Shown here: positions 7,996 to 15,355 of the stretch, one piece after another
How positions within the stretch are numbered: position 1 is the first letter of the stretch
Layout of the letters: each line of letters starts with the position of its first letter
IMG/VR virus record: IMGVR_UViG_3300049024_000044
Span: 1-21,891 of that record
From: a virus
DNA: 21,891 nt
Direction: 5' to 3' (one strand)
Program-made: the position numbers and the translations under genes
Notes under the pieces: model-generated
Seen by the model: the letters and a program-made list of their open reading frames with translations, nothing else
What the model was told of the DNA's origin: nothing
Database searches by the model: none

Positions 7996-8500
7996 AGGCC
8001 ACGCGCACCATCACGACCGAGCCGTTGCGATACACGCCCTCGACAGGAACTCCCCCTCCCGCCGCCGCCGCGTCGTTCGCATAATCGCTGAGGCCGGACA
8101 GCGTTGGTGTCGCAAGCGTCTTGCCGGAAAGTGTCTCTACGCCCTCGAGCGAAGCAAGAGTCCCAGCCAGCGGCAGGATCAGGTCAGTCGCCCCGGTGAT
8201 GATGAAATTGAGGCCGCCATCGCCAGAAACCCTGGCGGCGAGGTCGCTGATTCGCACGGTGAGCCGCGTTCCGTCATCGACGAGTTCAATGCCGTCGCCC
8301 GCGGTCACGATGCGCTCATTTTCGAACACGTCGTTAGCCGACAGAACGAGCACGGTGGCCACCGCGATCGAGGATGAAGTGTCCTTTGCCTCGGTTGCCG
8401 TTTGACTGGTCCGCTCGACCGCCGCCGCCTGCTCCTCGAAGGCCACAACGAGGCGGGGGTTGCCGAATACTGCAGCCAAGTCCTCGCGGCGGATGGTCAT
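7994..8500 (-). CDS. Candidate tail needle or plug protein (gp26 position)
   Basis: A 168-residue protein whose ATG overlaps the stop of the gp10-like gene (ATGA). The N-terminal 40 residues (FGNPRLVVAFEEQAAAVERTSQTATEA) form a predicted helix with heptad-like spacing, a sequence type frequent in phage tail proteins. The middle (IVTAGDGIELVDDGTRLTVRIS) is beta-rich, and the rest is Gly/Ala/Leu-rich ending VYRNGSVVMVRVA. P22 has its trimeric needle gp26 (233 residues) directly after gp10, so a trimeric tail tip or plug is the best positional guess. No needle-specific sequence signature is visible, and a small fibre or connector is equally possible. Confidence 0.65.
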   Translation of the reverse strand: MTIRREDLAAVFGNPRLVVAFEEQAAAVERTSQTATEAKDTSSSIAVATVLVLSANDVFENERIVTAGDGIELVDDGTRLTVRISDLAARVSGDGGLNFIITGATDLILPLAGTLASLEGVETLSGKTLATPTLSGLSDYANDAAAAGGGVPVEGVYRNGSVVMVRVA

Positions 8501-9888
8501 GCCGCAAGCGGTCTCAAGTCCGCCTCGATCTTGGCGAAGCCGGGCATGGCGCGATTGTAGCCGCGGAATCGTAACCCCAGATAATTGGTGAACCGGCTAT
8601 GCGGGCGCCACTGCAGGCGTTTCCGGCGATCTCCGGCCCGACCCATTGATATGGCCCGCTCCACACTGAACGTCTGGCCATCCCGGGTCATCGACAAGAA
8701 AACAGTCGCTTCGTCTTCAGGAGGAATTCGCCCGGGAAGCCCGATCAGCTCGATGCTGTGAACAAGCGCGCCCTTCCCTTCGTTGTAAACCAGGCCGGCA
8801 TCAAAGCCCCATTCAACCTTGTCGCCGAAGTGCGAGCTTACATCCTCGCTCAAGAGACCAAAGCCGCTACTGGCGTGGTCGCCCACATAGGCGCGCCCAT
8901 AAGCCAGAACGGCGTTGCGGACGCGATAGGGCTGGCCGGTTCCCGAGCGCGCGCGATACCAGACCGGCTGCCCGACCGTTTGCGAGGCGCTCTTGAGGTA
9001 GACCCAGCTCTCGGTCGGAAGATGGACAAACAGCCGCTCCTCGTCTCGATAGGTCCTGGCCTCCAGGTGAACGCAGCCGCAATCTTCGACATCACGGAGC
9101 GCATCGTCGATCGTCCGCGTGCTGATCTTGGCGGCCGACCCCTGCCCCGCAACATAGACGCCAAGCGCTTCGTTCCTCGCCGAGCCGACAAAGGCGAAGC
9201 TGCCGGCGAACAAACATTTGGCGTCCGCTCCGATGCAGCCGACCGGGATCGTGGCCCCGGGGATGGTCTGAAATGGAAAGCCCGAGCCGCCGACATTGCG
9301 GAAAACCTGAATTGTGTGGCGATTGAGGACATAGGCCTCGCCGCGCGCCTTGATCAGCCCGGTGACCTTGTCAGGGTCTTCCTCGGCCGAGCCATATTTG
9401 AGCGGCAGAATCTGAAATGGGTCAGTCAGCTCCGTGACCACGACCGAAGTTCCGTCGGTACTCATCCAATAGCCCGCGATCCACATGGCATCGACGACCG
9501 CGCCGAGATCGGCATCGGTGACCTGCGCGAGCGTGGTCAGGTCATAAAGCCATAGCGCAGTGCCGCTGCGGATTCCCAGTCGGTCGAACGAATAATCCAG
9601 TCTCGCCGGGCCCTCACCCCCGACGTCGCCAATGATGGTCAGCGTGTTCGATGCGTCGATCCTGACCAGCTTAGTCCCCATCACCCGAAAGTGCTGGTCG
9701 TTCCAAGTGATCCCGCCCCGGTCGACGCCAGGCCCGGTGCCGAGGGCGATGCTGCCTGAGGTCGGCCGTAACTGGCCGCGGGAGATATTGCTGTTGATCG
9801 CCACCGGCTCGAGATTGAGCGGATAGGTCTGGATGTTTTCGGCCTGCTCGGTCGCCGCCACGCCGGACAGGAGCGGAATCGCGACCAT
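8497..9888 (-). CDS. P22 gp10-like tail accessory factor (DNA stabilisation)
   Basis: At 463 residues, this closely matches the length of P22 gp10 (472). The start ATG overlaps the stop of the gp4-like gene (TAATG). The sequence has the repetitive beta-strand layout expected of this beta-propeller-like hub: ITWNDQHFRVMGTKLVRI (about 60-77), SGTALWLYD, DAMWIAGYWMSTDGTSVVVTEL, NRHTIQVFRNVG, FAGSFAFVGSARNEALGVYV, RTIDDALRDV, RLFVHLPTESWVYL, and a C-terminal part with ATVFLSMTRDGQTFS and KRLQWRPHSRFTNYLGLRFRG. The same order of elements (daily-use segments ERLFVHLP and RKRLQWR) can be matched by eye with gp10. Gp10 closes the portal channel together with gp4 and gp26 and anchors tailspikes. Confidence 0.85.
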   Translation of the reverse strand: MVAIPLLSGVAATEQAENIQTYPLNLEPVAINSNISRGQLRPTSGSIALGTGPGVDRGGITWNDQHFRVMGTKLVRIDASNTLTIIGDVGGEGPARLDYSFDRLGIRSGTALWLYDLTTLAQVTDADLGAVVDAMWIAGYWMSTDGTSVVVTELTDPFQILPLKYGSAEEDPDKVTGLIKARGEAYVLNRHTIQVFRNVGGSGFPFQTIPGATIPVGCIGADAKCLFAGSFAFVGSARNEALGVYVAGQGSAAKISTRTIDDALRDVEDCGCVHLEARTYRDEERLFVHLPTESWVYLKSASQTVGQPVWYRARSGTGQPYRVRNAVLAYGRAYVGDHASSGFGLLSEDVSSHFGDKVEWGFDAGLVYNEGKGALVHSIELIGLPGRIPPEDEATVFLSMTRDGQTFSVERAISMGRAGDRRKRLQWRPHSRFTNYLGLRFRGYNRAMPGFAKIEADLRPLAA

Positions 9889-10322
9889 TAGGGCGTCTCT
9901 TGGATGAACGGCACCCTGCGAGGATGGCCCGCGCCGCGCGGCGTGTTGGCGGCGATCAGGGCGGTCGGCATGACCGCGTTGCGCGAACAGACGGAATTGA
10001 AGGAGCGCGTGATGCTCGCCGCGGCCGCTGGCGACAGGCTCGCTCCCAGGCCCGGGGACAATCTAAGCGCCAGATGCATGAATGCTGCCGAGACATCTTC
10101 ATCGGCAAGGCCGCTCGGGTCTTCGGGCAGACCAGCACCGAGATCATAACCGAGCCTTACCCACGGTTCCTCGGTCATCATCAGGTCGAGCTGGCGAAGG
10201 GCGGCGCTCACTTCCTCGGGCGTGCGCTCAAACTCATACCCAGCCGACCCGCAGAACTCGAACGCCATTTCGATAATGTCGCGCTTCTGCCGACCGATGA
10301 TGATGGTGAGGGTAACGGGCAC
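9888..10322 (-). CDS. P22 gp4-like head-to-tail adaptor
   Basis: A 144-residue protein (P22 gp4 has 166), read from a GTG at 10320-10322 with GAGG seven to eight bases upstream. A helical N-terminus (DIIEMAFEFCGSAGYEFERTP) leads to a conserved-looking segment EEVSAALRQLDLMMTEEPWVRLGYDLG, followed by DVSAAFMHLALRLSPGLGASLSPAAAAS. P22 gp4 has the equivalent elements: a helix-rich start, [29 protein letters not shown], and a C-terminal extension ending in a basic/Pro-rich tail. It would form the dodecameric ring added below the portal after packaging. P22 gp4 is also muralytic; nothing here shows that activity. It is followed directly by the gp10-like gene (TAATG). Confidence 0.8.
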   Translation of the reverse strand: MPVTLTIIIGRQKRDIIEMAFEFCGSAGYEFERTPEEVSAALRQLDLMMTEEPWVRLGYDLGAGLPEDPSGLADEDVSAAFMHLALRLSPGLGASLSPAAAASITRSFNSVCSRNAVMPTALIAANTPRGAGHPRRVPFIQETP

Positions 10323-10335
10323 CGAACGTCCTCAA

Positions 10336-10986
10336 TTAGCCGATCAGCCGATAGATCAGAGTGGTCTGGAAATAGAACGAGCCGCCATCCACGGTCTCGG
10401 TCGGCGTGGCGACGAACAGCGGATAGGTGTCGGCAACGACTACGCTGAGGGGCGTCGTGCGAAGGCCCCTGTGCCCGGCGCCGAATGCGAAGGCCTGCGT
10501 GGTGATCGCCAGCTCCCCGCCTTCCGCCGTGATGGCGAGGGTCCATTCACCAGCGGTTTGCAGGAAATACCAGGTGACCGCCGCCTCGATGAGAACGCTG
10601 TGCGCGCCATATTCCGGGTTGACGCCCTCCATAAACCCGCCAGTGGCAGTGCGCGGGTTCACCCCGCCGCGCGTGTCGTGCAGGGCGACGGCGAATTTCT
10701 GCACCGAGAGCCAGCGTGTGCCGTCGTAGCGATATTCCATGCCTTGACGATCTGTGCGGATGAAATGATCACCGGAGACGGGCGGGACCGGAAACGAAGT
10801 GCCGCCTGATCGTGAAATCGTGATCATGTCGCCGCCGTCGTCCACCGTAGACGTGATGCCGAGGCCTGCGACCAGCGCTGTCCCGATCGCATCGCGCGCA
10901 AGTTCTGGGACTGCGCTCGTGTCGGCCTTCAGATCCAGCGCGGTCTGGACCGCCGGGATCACCCCTAACGGTGTGAAGCCGCTCAC
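10336..10986 (-). CDS. Unknown virion-region protein, 216 residues
   Basis: Starts at a GTG overlapping the upstream stop (GTGA). Residues 1-30 (GFTPLGVIPAVQTALDLKADTSAVPELARDAI) resemble the helical linker repeats seen at the base of phage tail fibres (LDLKAD). Then come GDMITISRSGGTSFP and a beta-rich body with EYRYDGTRWLSVQKFAVALHD, a segment typical of proteins that report a short tag-like beta sheet in virions. The C-terminal 100 residues (VLIEAAVTWYFLQTAGEWTLAIT to TTLIYRLIG) are strongly beta. It probably encodes a minor structural protein or a short fibre. I do not recognise a family; P22 has no gene in this place. Confidence 0.65.
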   Translation of the reverse strand: MSGFTPLGVIPAVQTALDLKADTSAVPELARDAIGTALVAGLGITSTVDDGGDMITISRSGGTSFPVPPVSGDHFIRTDRQGMEYRYDGTRWLSVQKFAVALHDTRGGVNPRTATGGFMEGVNPEYGAHSVLIEAAVTWYFLQTAGEWTLAITAEGGELAITTQAFAFGAGHRGLRTTPLSVVVADTYPLFVATPTETVDGGSFYFQTTLIYRLIG

Positions 10987-11348
10987 AGGGCATAGTCCAT
11001 GGCGAGGCAGGTGATGTCGGCGGCAGTGAGCGCGGCGGTGCTTGAGTCCGCGGCAGCGGTGGTCACCCGATAGCCCAGCCCCTTGCTGAACTGCATCGGC
11101 GCGACATAATCGTCGACAAGGGCCGTCGAACCTGGAATTTCGATTGTCTTGCGCGGCGTGTCGGTCTGTGAGGGCGCGGTCGCCTTGTCGTAGAGCTTCA
11201 GAAAGACGGATGTCGCGCGGTTGTTCCTGAGCGTGATCTTGTGAAGAGAAACACCGCCCTTCCTGACCAGCGTCGCATTGACGCTCGCCGCCGCGCTCAA
11301 CAGGCGATGCGTCTCCGTCGGCTGTTCCAGGCTAACTTGCTGCGCCAC
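10983..11348 (-). CDS. Unknown virion-region protein, 121 residues
   Basis: The chosen start is the GTG at 11346-11348, preceded by AGGAG at seven bases. A longer frame to 11396 reads into the upstream gene and begins with basic, unconvincing sequence. The gene overlaps the upstream stop by 17 bases and ends in a GTGA overlap with the next. The protein contains RLLSAAASVNATLVRKGGVSLHKITLRNNRATSVFLKLYDKA (residues about 15-55), a beta-rich pattern often seen in small phage head or tail proteins, then a hydrophobic DYVAPMQFSKGLGYRVTTAAADSST stretch. This looks like a compact beta-sandwich structural protein. The function is unknown. Confidence 0.7.
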   Translation of the reverse strand: MAQQVSLEQPTETHRLLSAAASVNATLVRKGGVSLHKITLRNNRATSVFLKLYDKATAPSQTDTPRKTIEIPGSTALVDDYVAPMQFSKGLGYRVTTAAADSSTAALTAADITCLAMDYAL

Positions 11349-11673
11349 TGCCGCTCTCCTGATGGCCGGCGATCTTCTCGCGCAGCACTGCCTCATTCCA
11401 TCCGTTGAACGGCCGCTTGCCGATCAGGCGCTGATATTCGGCGCGAAGGACCTGCACGGCTTCGCCAGACTGTGCTTCAGAGCCGCCCTTCGCGCCGTCG
11501 CGATCGTGATCGAGCGGGTCAGGGCCGGGCTCGCTGTCCGGTCGCAGCATCCACCCTTCCGCTACCGCTGCCTTCTGCTCCTCGACATCCCGCACGATCA
11601 GCGTATCGACGCTGATGCCCCAGACCCGGGTCTTGGTGCCGGGCCGATAGAGCATGCGGGGATATTCGCTCAT
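11332..11673 (-). CDS. Unknown virion-region protein, 113 residues
   Basis: The ATG overlaps the stop of the small membrane gene upstream (TGATG). The N-terminal half has the pattern PRMLYRPGTKTRVWGISVDTLIVRDVEEQKAAVAEGWML, a short domain I associate with small phage virion-cluster proteins (MLYRPG, then a tryptophan, then EQ..A..EGW). An acidic linker (residues about 45-70, PDSEPGPDPLDHDRDG) follows. The C-terminal part, RAEYQRLIGKRPFNGWNEAVLREKIAGH, looks like a small two-helix HeH/SAP-type motif. It may be an assembly chaperone or minor head protein; nothing more specific can be said. Confidence 0.7.
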   Translation of the reverse strand: MSEYPRMLYRPGTKTRVWGISVDTLIVRDVEEQKAAVAEGWMLRPDSEPGPDPLDHDRDGAKGGSEAQSGEAVQVLRAEYQRLIGKRPFNGWNEAVLREKIAGHQESGSGAAS

Positions 11674-11816
11674 CAGAGCGCGCCTCTGCTAACCATGAGC
11701 GCCAAGGTAAGGCATGCGAGGCCGGCGGACTGCAGGTTGATCTTCCCGCCCACGCCAACTGCGGCCAGCGTGAACAGAACCAGCGGCACGACCAGTAGGG
11801 CGGCGACGATTCCCAC
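11673..11816 (-). CDS. Small membrane protein, 47 residues
   Basis: A short frame from GTG (11814-11816), three bases after the stop of the beta-helix gene, to a TGA that overlaps the next ATG (TGATG). The peptide is very hydrophobic: IVAALLVVPLVLFTLAAVGV (residues 3-22), a short polar loop GGKINLQS, then AGLACLTLALMVS (residues 32-44). That gives one certain and one probable membrane segment. The perfect fit between two virion genes and the stop/start overlap support translation. It could be a holin-like or small membrane component, but holins usually sit with an endolysin, and none is nearby. Confidence 0.6.
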   Translation of the reverse strand: MGIVAALLVVPLVLFTLAAVGVGGKINLQSAGLACLTLALMVSRGAL

Positions 11817-11819
11817 GGC

Positions 11820-12704
11820 CTAGCTCGGCTGTGCGGCTGCGATACCGCCCGTGTGGCGGTTTCCGGTCCAGATCAGCCCAGTGGAGACCAGATTCTTGCC
11901 GCTGTTTATCGCGGTCGGGAAAATGCCATCGGCTATAAAACCGGTGTTGGAGTTGCTGTCGTTGAGGCTGAGGATCTTGGTCGGGACAGTTCCGTCCTCC
12001 ATCAGCCCAAACGTCGGGCGAACCATTTCGAGGTTGCGGAAATGCTCGGTGTTGGCGCCGCCGGCGACATGCGATTCCTCGAACGAGGCCGCGCTATGAT
12101 TGTGGTGGCGACAATCGACGAACCTCGCTTGCGTGACCGCCCCATAATCCGAACCGGTGAAAAGGACGCCGGTCGTGGCCCATGCGCTCTCGCAGTCTTC
12201 GAACAATACATCGCCGCACGTGCCGCGCGTGCCCGCCGTACGCTGCGCCACGGTGGCCACCAGAAGCTGAAGTGCGATGTCGTCACCCTCGATCTTGCAG
12301 CCCTTGGCACGGAAGCGAGCGCCGCTATTGATGAGGCCGGCGCCCGAGCCATCTCCGTCGCAGCCGACATTCACCAATGTCACGTCGTCGGCGTGGTTGG
12401 TGAGCGCAACGCCGTTTGTCGTCTCGGTCTCGATATAGACCGAGCCGCGGCCGCCAATGCCGACCAGCGTCAGATTGCCGCCATGGGTGCGCGGGATGGT
12501 GACCGCCTCATCGTACTGCCCGGGCGCGATATAGATCACCGTGCCGGCGCGCGAGGCGTCCACTGCTTTCTGGACGGTGCGGAAGCTGTTGGTGACGCCC
12601 TGCCGTCGCCAGTAGCGGCCGCTTACATCGACGAAGAGATTGGCCGCCGAACCGAAGAGGCCGCCGCCGAGACCGATATTGATCGAAATGTCCTGATTAG
12701 CCAT
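11820..12704 (-). CDS. Right-handed beta-helix (pectate-lyase-like) virion protein
   Basis: A 294-residue protein starting at ATG 12702-12704 with GAGG about eight bases upstream. Residues about 20-60 include a VSGRYWRRQGVTNSFRTVQKAVDAS segment and then AGTVIYIAPGQYDEAVTIPR. The pattern T.Q.AVDA....TIYIAPG.Y.E.V.I is the entry to pectate-lyase or pectin-methylesterase-like beta-helices. It continues with LTLVGIGGRGSVYIE, VTLVNVGCDGDGSGAGLINSG, RFRAKGCKIEGDDIALQLL and VLFEDCESAWATTGVLFTG, which are consecutive beta-helix coils. No catalytic set was identified, so polysaccharide binding or head decoration is as likely as lysis. It sits between the coat cluster and the adaptor, away from the tailspike genes. 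Confidence 0.75.
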   Translation of the reverse strand: MANQDISINIGLGGGLFGSAANLFVDVSGRYWRRQGVTNSFRTVQKAVDASRAGTVIYIAPGQYDEAVTIPRTHGGNLTLVGIGGRGSVYIETETTNGVALTNHADDVTLVNVGCDGDGSGAGLINSGARFRAKGCKIEGDDIALQLLVATVAQRTAGTRGTCGDVLFEDCESAWATTGVLFTGSDYGAVTQARFVDCRHHNHSAASFEESHVAGGANTEHFRNLEMVRPTFGLMEDGTVPTKILSLNDSNSNTGFIADGIFPTAINSGKNLVSTGLIWTGNRHTGGIAAAQPS

Positions 12705-12732
12705 TGCCTTGCACCTCTTCGTTCAGTCTCGG

Positions 12733-12756
12733 CGGGCGGGACCGAATCCCCGCCCG
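12733..12756 (-). terminator. GC-rich hairpin after the coat gene cluster
   Basis: On the minus strand CGGGCGGG and CCCGCCCG form a perfect 8-base-pair stem around an 8-base loop, seven bases past the stop of the small acidic gene (12763) and before the beta-helix gene. No U-tract follows, so it may be a leaky terminator, attenuator or RNA-stabilising structure that raises coat expression over the genes beyond. Confidence 0.55.
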
Positions 12757-12762
12757 TGGTGG

Positions 12763-13107
12763 TCAGACCGGCGTCACCGGCGTTGTGTCGTTGGTGTAGG
12801 CGGGCCCGGCCTTGGTCACCTCGTAGGGCGACTTCACGCCGAGCCGGGCCATCAGCACCTTCACATGGTCGGTGCGATTGGGACCGGAGCGTTCGAGAAT
12901 CAGGATGCCGGCGACCTGCTCTTCGCTGAGCAAATTGTCCGCATCCTCGGAGACTGCGGCCTCCAGGTCCTCAGCGCTGAGCTTCAGCAAGGGCTCGAGC
13001 GGCAGCACCTCGTCACAACCGGGATATTGGCGCGGCTCTCGGGTGGCGGCCGACTTGTCCTCGGTTTCGTCGACGGCTCCGGCGGCGTCTTCGGTCTTCT
13101 TGGTCAT
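12763..13107 (-). CDS. Small acidic protein downstream of coat
   Basis: A 114-residue protein starting at the ATG at 13105-13107. A GTG directly before it is equally possible, and GGGAG stands upstream of both. The N-terminal 45 residues are charged and disordered-looking (EDAAGAVDETEDKSAATREP). A helical part follows: LSAEDLEAAVSEDADNLLSEEQVAGILILERSG, then HVKVLMARLGVKSPYEVTKAGPAY. This helical region resembles small helix-extended-helix modules. It lies right after the coat gene, where many phages put head-completion or decoration proteins. The family is not recognised. Confidence 0.7.
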   Translation of the reverse strand: MTKKTEDAAGAVDETEDKSAATREPRQYPGCDEVLPLEPLLKLSAEDLEAAVSEDADNLLSEEQVAGILILERSGPNRTDHVKVLMARLGVKSPYEVTKAGPAYTNDTTPVTPV

Positions 13108-13132
13108 CACGTTAACTCCCTTCGTTACCGGC

Positions 13133-14401
13133 TCAGGCTTGGTCGAACGCCATGTCGCCCGCCATCAGGGGGTTCAGCAGGTTCGCGCCGAAATCGACTT
13201 CCCAGCGCGCCTTGACCGTGAGGTCGTTGATCTCGCCCTGCCTGGTGTAAGTGATCGCCAGCCCGAGTTCGGTGGTGGCGCGCAGAACCTCCCAGCCGTC
13301 GTCCGGGTCGACCACGAACGAGCCGGGGATCAGCTCCAGCGCATCGCGGACGAAGAACGGGTTGAGCGGCGCGTCGATCGTGTTGAGCCAGGTGATCGCG
13401 GCACCGTTGGCCGGAGTGGCCGAGACGTTCTGATATTCGCGCTCGGCGTCGGTGCCGCCCGCTCCCGAGATCAGCGCCGGCGCGATACGGATCACGTTGG
13501 AGCTGGGCTTGGAGATCACGCGGAAGGTCTGGAGCTGGCCGGTGTCCTGCTTTGAGATCGCGTTGACGCTGTTGACGCCCTCGATCGTGAACGCGTCGCC
13601 GGCCTTGATGTTGGCGTACGTCGCGGCGGCGATCGTCAGGTTCGAATAGCGGTTGTCGACGTTCGAAACTTCGCCGGTGGCGGCGGTGGAAGTCGCGACC
13701 GGGGTATATTCCTGATCCGCTCCGTTGACGGTGGTTGCCCCGCCAGTCGCCGCGGTCAGCCGGTAGGACTGGTCGTTCTTGAACGTCTCGAACCCGGCGA
13801 TCATGCCGAGACTCGCCCGCTCATAGGCGGAAAGCGATCGGCCGGTCGGCGGCCCGTTGCGCCCCGCAAGGTCCCCGGCCATCTTCAGATAATCGCGGGA
13901 CGACAGGAACATCTTGCGGTCTTCGCCCGATGGAATGCCGATCTCGGTGAAAATCGCATCGGCTTCGGCCAGATCATCGAAGCCCGATGCCTGTCCGGTG
14001 CGGGCGATGAAGTGCGCGCCCTCGAGCGCGACCTTCGTGAACAGCGCCATGTTGACGGCGGAGGCGAGGCCGAGCTTCGCCGCGCGTCCGAAGTTGGCGA
14101 GCTGCGATGGATCGCGAAGATCCTTGGAGGTCAGCTTCTTCGGGACCACCTTGTGGTAGCCGATCCGGGCCGGCACGCTGAGCGCGGTCAGGTCGCCGAA
14201 GTTCGATGACTGATCAAAGCCATCTTCGGTGACGGCGATGTAGGGCATCGGCCGCCAGATGATGTCGTTGTTGCGCTCTTGGGTCTGCGCATCGCCCATG
14301 TCGAACTTGCTCGCCGCCTTGGCGATCACAAGCTGGTCGTCGAAGCCCTCGATGACGTTGTCGAACATCACCGTTTCGGCTTTGGAAAAAGCATTCGCCA
14401 T
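13133..14401 (-). CDS. P22-like major capsid (coat) protein
   Basis: A 422-residue protein (P22 gp5 has 430) located between scaffold and adaptor genes, as in P22. The N-terminus (MANAFSKAETVMFDNVIEGFDDQLVIAKAA) is followed by NNDIIWRPMPYIAVTEDGFDQS (about 45-70), which corresponds to the P22-coat arm. LTALSVPARIGYHKVVPKKLTSKDL, MALFTKVALEGAHFI and EDRKMFLSSRDYLKMAGDLAGRNG (about 165-190) also match coat elements. A beta-rich inserted domain lies at about 225-330 (I-domain position), with DAFTIEGVNSVNA and FRVISKPSSNVIRIAP. The C-terminus has NPFFVRDALELIPGSFVV and a final KARWEVDFGANLLNP segment that suits the coat fold. There is no strong ribosome-binding site, only CGGGA at some distance. 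Confidence 0.88.
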   Translation of the reverse strand: MANAFSKAETVMFDNVIEGFDDQLVIAKAASKFDMGDAQTQERNNDIIWRPMPYIAVTEDGFDQSSNFGDLTALSVPARIGYHKVVPKKLTSKDLRDPSQLANFGRAAKLGLASAVNMALFTKVALEGAHFIARTGQASGFDDLAEADAIFTEIGIPSGEDRKMFLSSRDYLKMAGDLAGRNGPPTGRSLSAYERASLGMIAGFETFKNDQSYRLTAATGGATTVNGADQEYTPVATSTAATGEVSNVDNRYSNLTIAAATYANIKAGDAFTIEGVNSVNAISKQDTGQLQTFRVISKPSSNVIRIAPALISGAGGTDAEREYQNVSATPANGAAITWLNTIDAPLNPFFVRDALELIPGSFVVDPDDGWEVLRATTELGLAITYTRQGEINDLTVKARWEVDFGANLLNPLMAGDMAFDQA

Positions 14402-14427
14402 CGTTCAAAGTCCCGTGCAAGAGTGTG

Positions 14428-15252
14428 TCACGCGGCCGTGGCGAGCTTCTTGCGGTAGGCGATCAGCTTGGTGCGATCCCTGGTCCGCTCGGCTTCTGCT
14501 TCCAACCGCTCGAGCTGCTTGCCCGAACCGTGCTTCACGCTGGCGCTGCCGCTGGCGATCTCTTCGGGCTCGGGTGGCTTCCGCTTCGGCATGACCTTCA
14601 GGACTCCTTCCAGTCGCGCCACCGCGGCGGCCAGCTTCAGGGGATCAGTGATCTTGGAGAGCTCGGCGAGCTTCGCGGGATGCTTACCCAGCGCGTAGAG
14701 GACCTGGGCGGAGTTATCCGCCACCTTGACGATCACTGCCTGCTGAACTTCGCTCAGTGCGGCGGTGGCCGTTTCCTCTGCTTCCGCAGCATCCGGGAAC
14801 TTGAGGGCCGCCCGCTTGTCGGCGTGGGCCTGCAGCTCCTTCTGCCACTGCTCCTGCGACTGCATTGCGGCTTGCTGCTGAGCGGTTTGCGACTGCTCGG
14901 CTTGGGCCTTTCTTTCCCGCCACTGCTCCAGCTCTTCTTCGTAGCGCTCTTCGTCATATTCGCAGGTGGCGATGGTGGGCTTATCGCCGACCTCGATCGC
15001 TTGCGGCTGAGCCTTGGAGAGCTCGGCCAGACGCTTGTCGCGCTCGCGAAGTTCATGCCGGAGATGGCGGACCAGATCGGTGTCGCGCTCTCCTGAGGCC
15101 GGCGCCGCCTCGTCCCCGAAGGTGATTTCCAGTTCCTCGTTGGCCTCTTCTCCGGCCTCCTCGGAACCTTGCTTCTCCCTGTTCTCAGCTTCGGATTGCT
15201 CCGTTGCTTCGTTGCTCTGGATAAGCTCGTCGTCCTCCGGCTCTCCTGCCAT
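14428..15252 (-). CDS. Scaffolding protein
   Basis: A 274-residue, highly charged protein (P22 gp8 has 303) directly upstream of the coat gene. Residues 1-60 are very acidic (EDDELIQSNEATEQSEAENREKQGSEEAGEEA). Long coiled-coil helices follow (HLRHELRERDKRLAELSKAQ; EERYEEELEQWRERKAQAEQ). After a helical ALSEVQQAVIVKVADNSAQVLYALGKHPAKLAEL segment, the last 60 residues are strongly basic (PKRKPPEPEE, LERLEAEAERTRDRTKLIAYRKKLA), matching the basic C-terminal coat-binding helix-turn-helix of P22-type scaffolds. The ATG has GGGGA upstream. A late-promoter box lies 83 bases upstream. Composition and position make this assignment strong. Confidence 0.85.
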   Translation of the reverse strand: MAGEPEDDELIQSNEATEQSEAENREKQGSEEAGEEANEELEITFGDEAAPASGERDTDLVRHLRHELRERDKRLAELSKAQPQAIEVGDKPTIATCEYDEERYEEELEQWRERKAQAEQSQTAQQQAAMQSQEQWQKELQAHADKRAALKFPDAAEAEETATAALSEVQQAVIVKVADNSAQVLYALGKHPAKLAELSKITDPLKLAAAVARLEGVLKVMPKRKPPEPEEIASGSASVKHGSGKQLERLEAEAERTRDRTKLIAYRKKLATAA

Positions 15253-15335
15253 TCACAGTCCCCGTCACTCTCACCAGTTGCGGCCTGGCGGTTGCCGATG
15301 GGCGTGAATCTACGGGGTGGGCCGCGGCGGAGCGA

Positions 15336-15347
15336 TTGAACCTTATC
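15336..15347 (-). promoter_or_regulatory. Late-promoter box GATAAGGTTCAA, copy upstream of scaffold and coat
   Basis: Exact copy, nine bases past the stop of the HEAVH gene. A 23-base gap leads to TAGATT (15307-15312). The predicted start near 15300 gives a leader of about 48 bases to the scaffold ATG. In this copy only, GGTTCA is paired with an upstream TGAACC (15353-15358 with 15337-15342), a short inverted repeat. Confidence 0.6.
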
Positions 15348-15355
15348 GTGACGGT

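Noticed and set aside
8812-8823. Near match to the late-promoter box (one mismatch to the variant)
   Set aside because: Inside the gp10-like gene, encoding an ordinary Asp-Lys-Val-Glu stretch; no gene start follows, so it is probably chance.
8758-9555. Plus-strand open frame of 265 codons opposite the gp10-like gene
   Set aside because: Antisense shadow; the opposite strand matches a P22 tail protein in length and sequence pattern.
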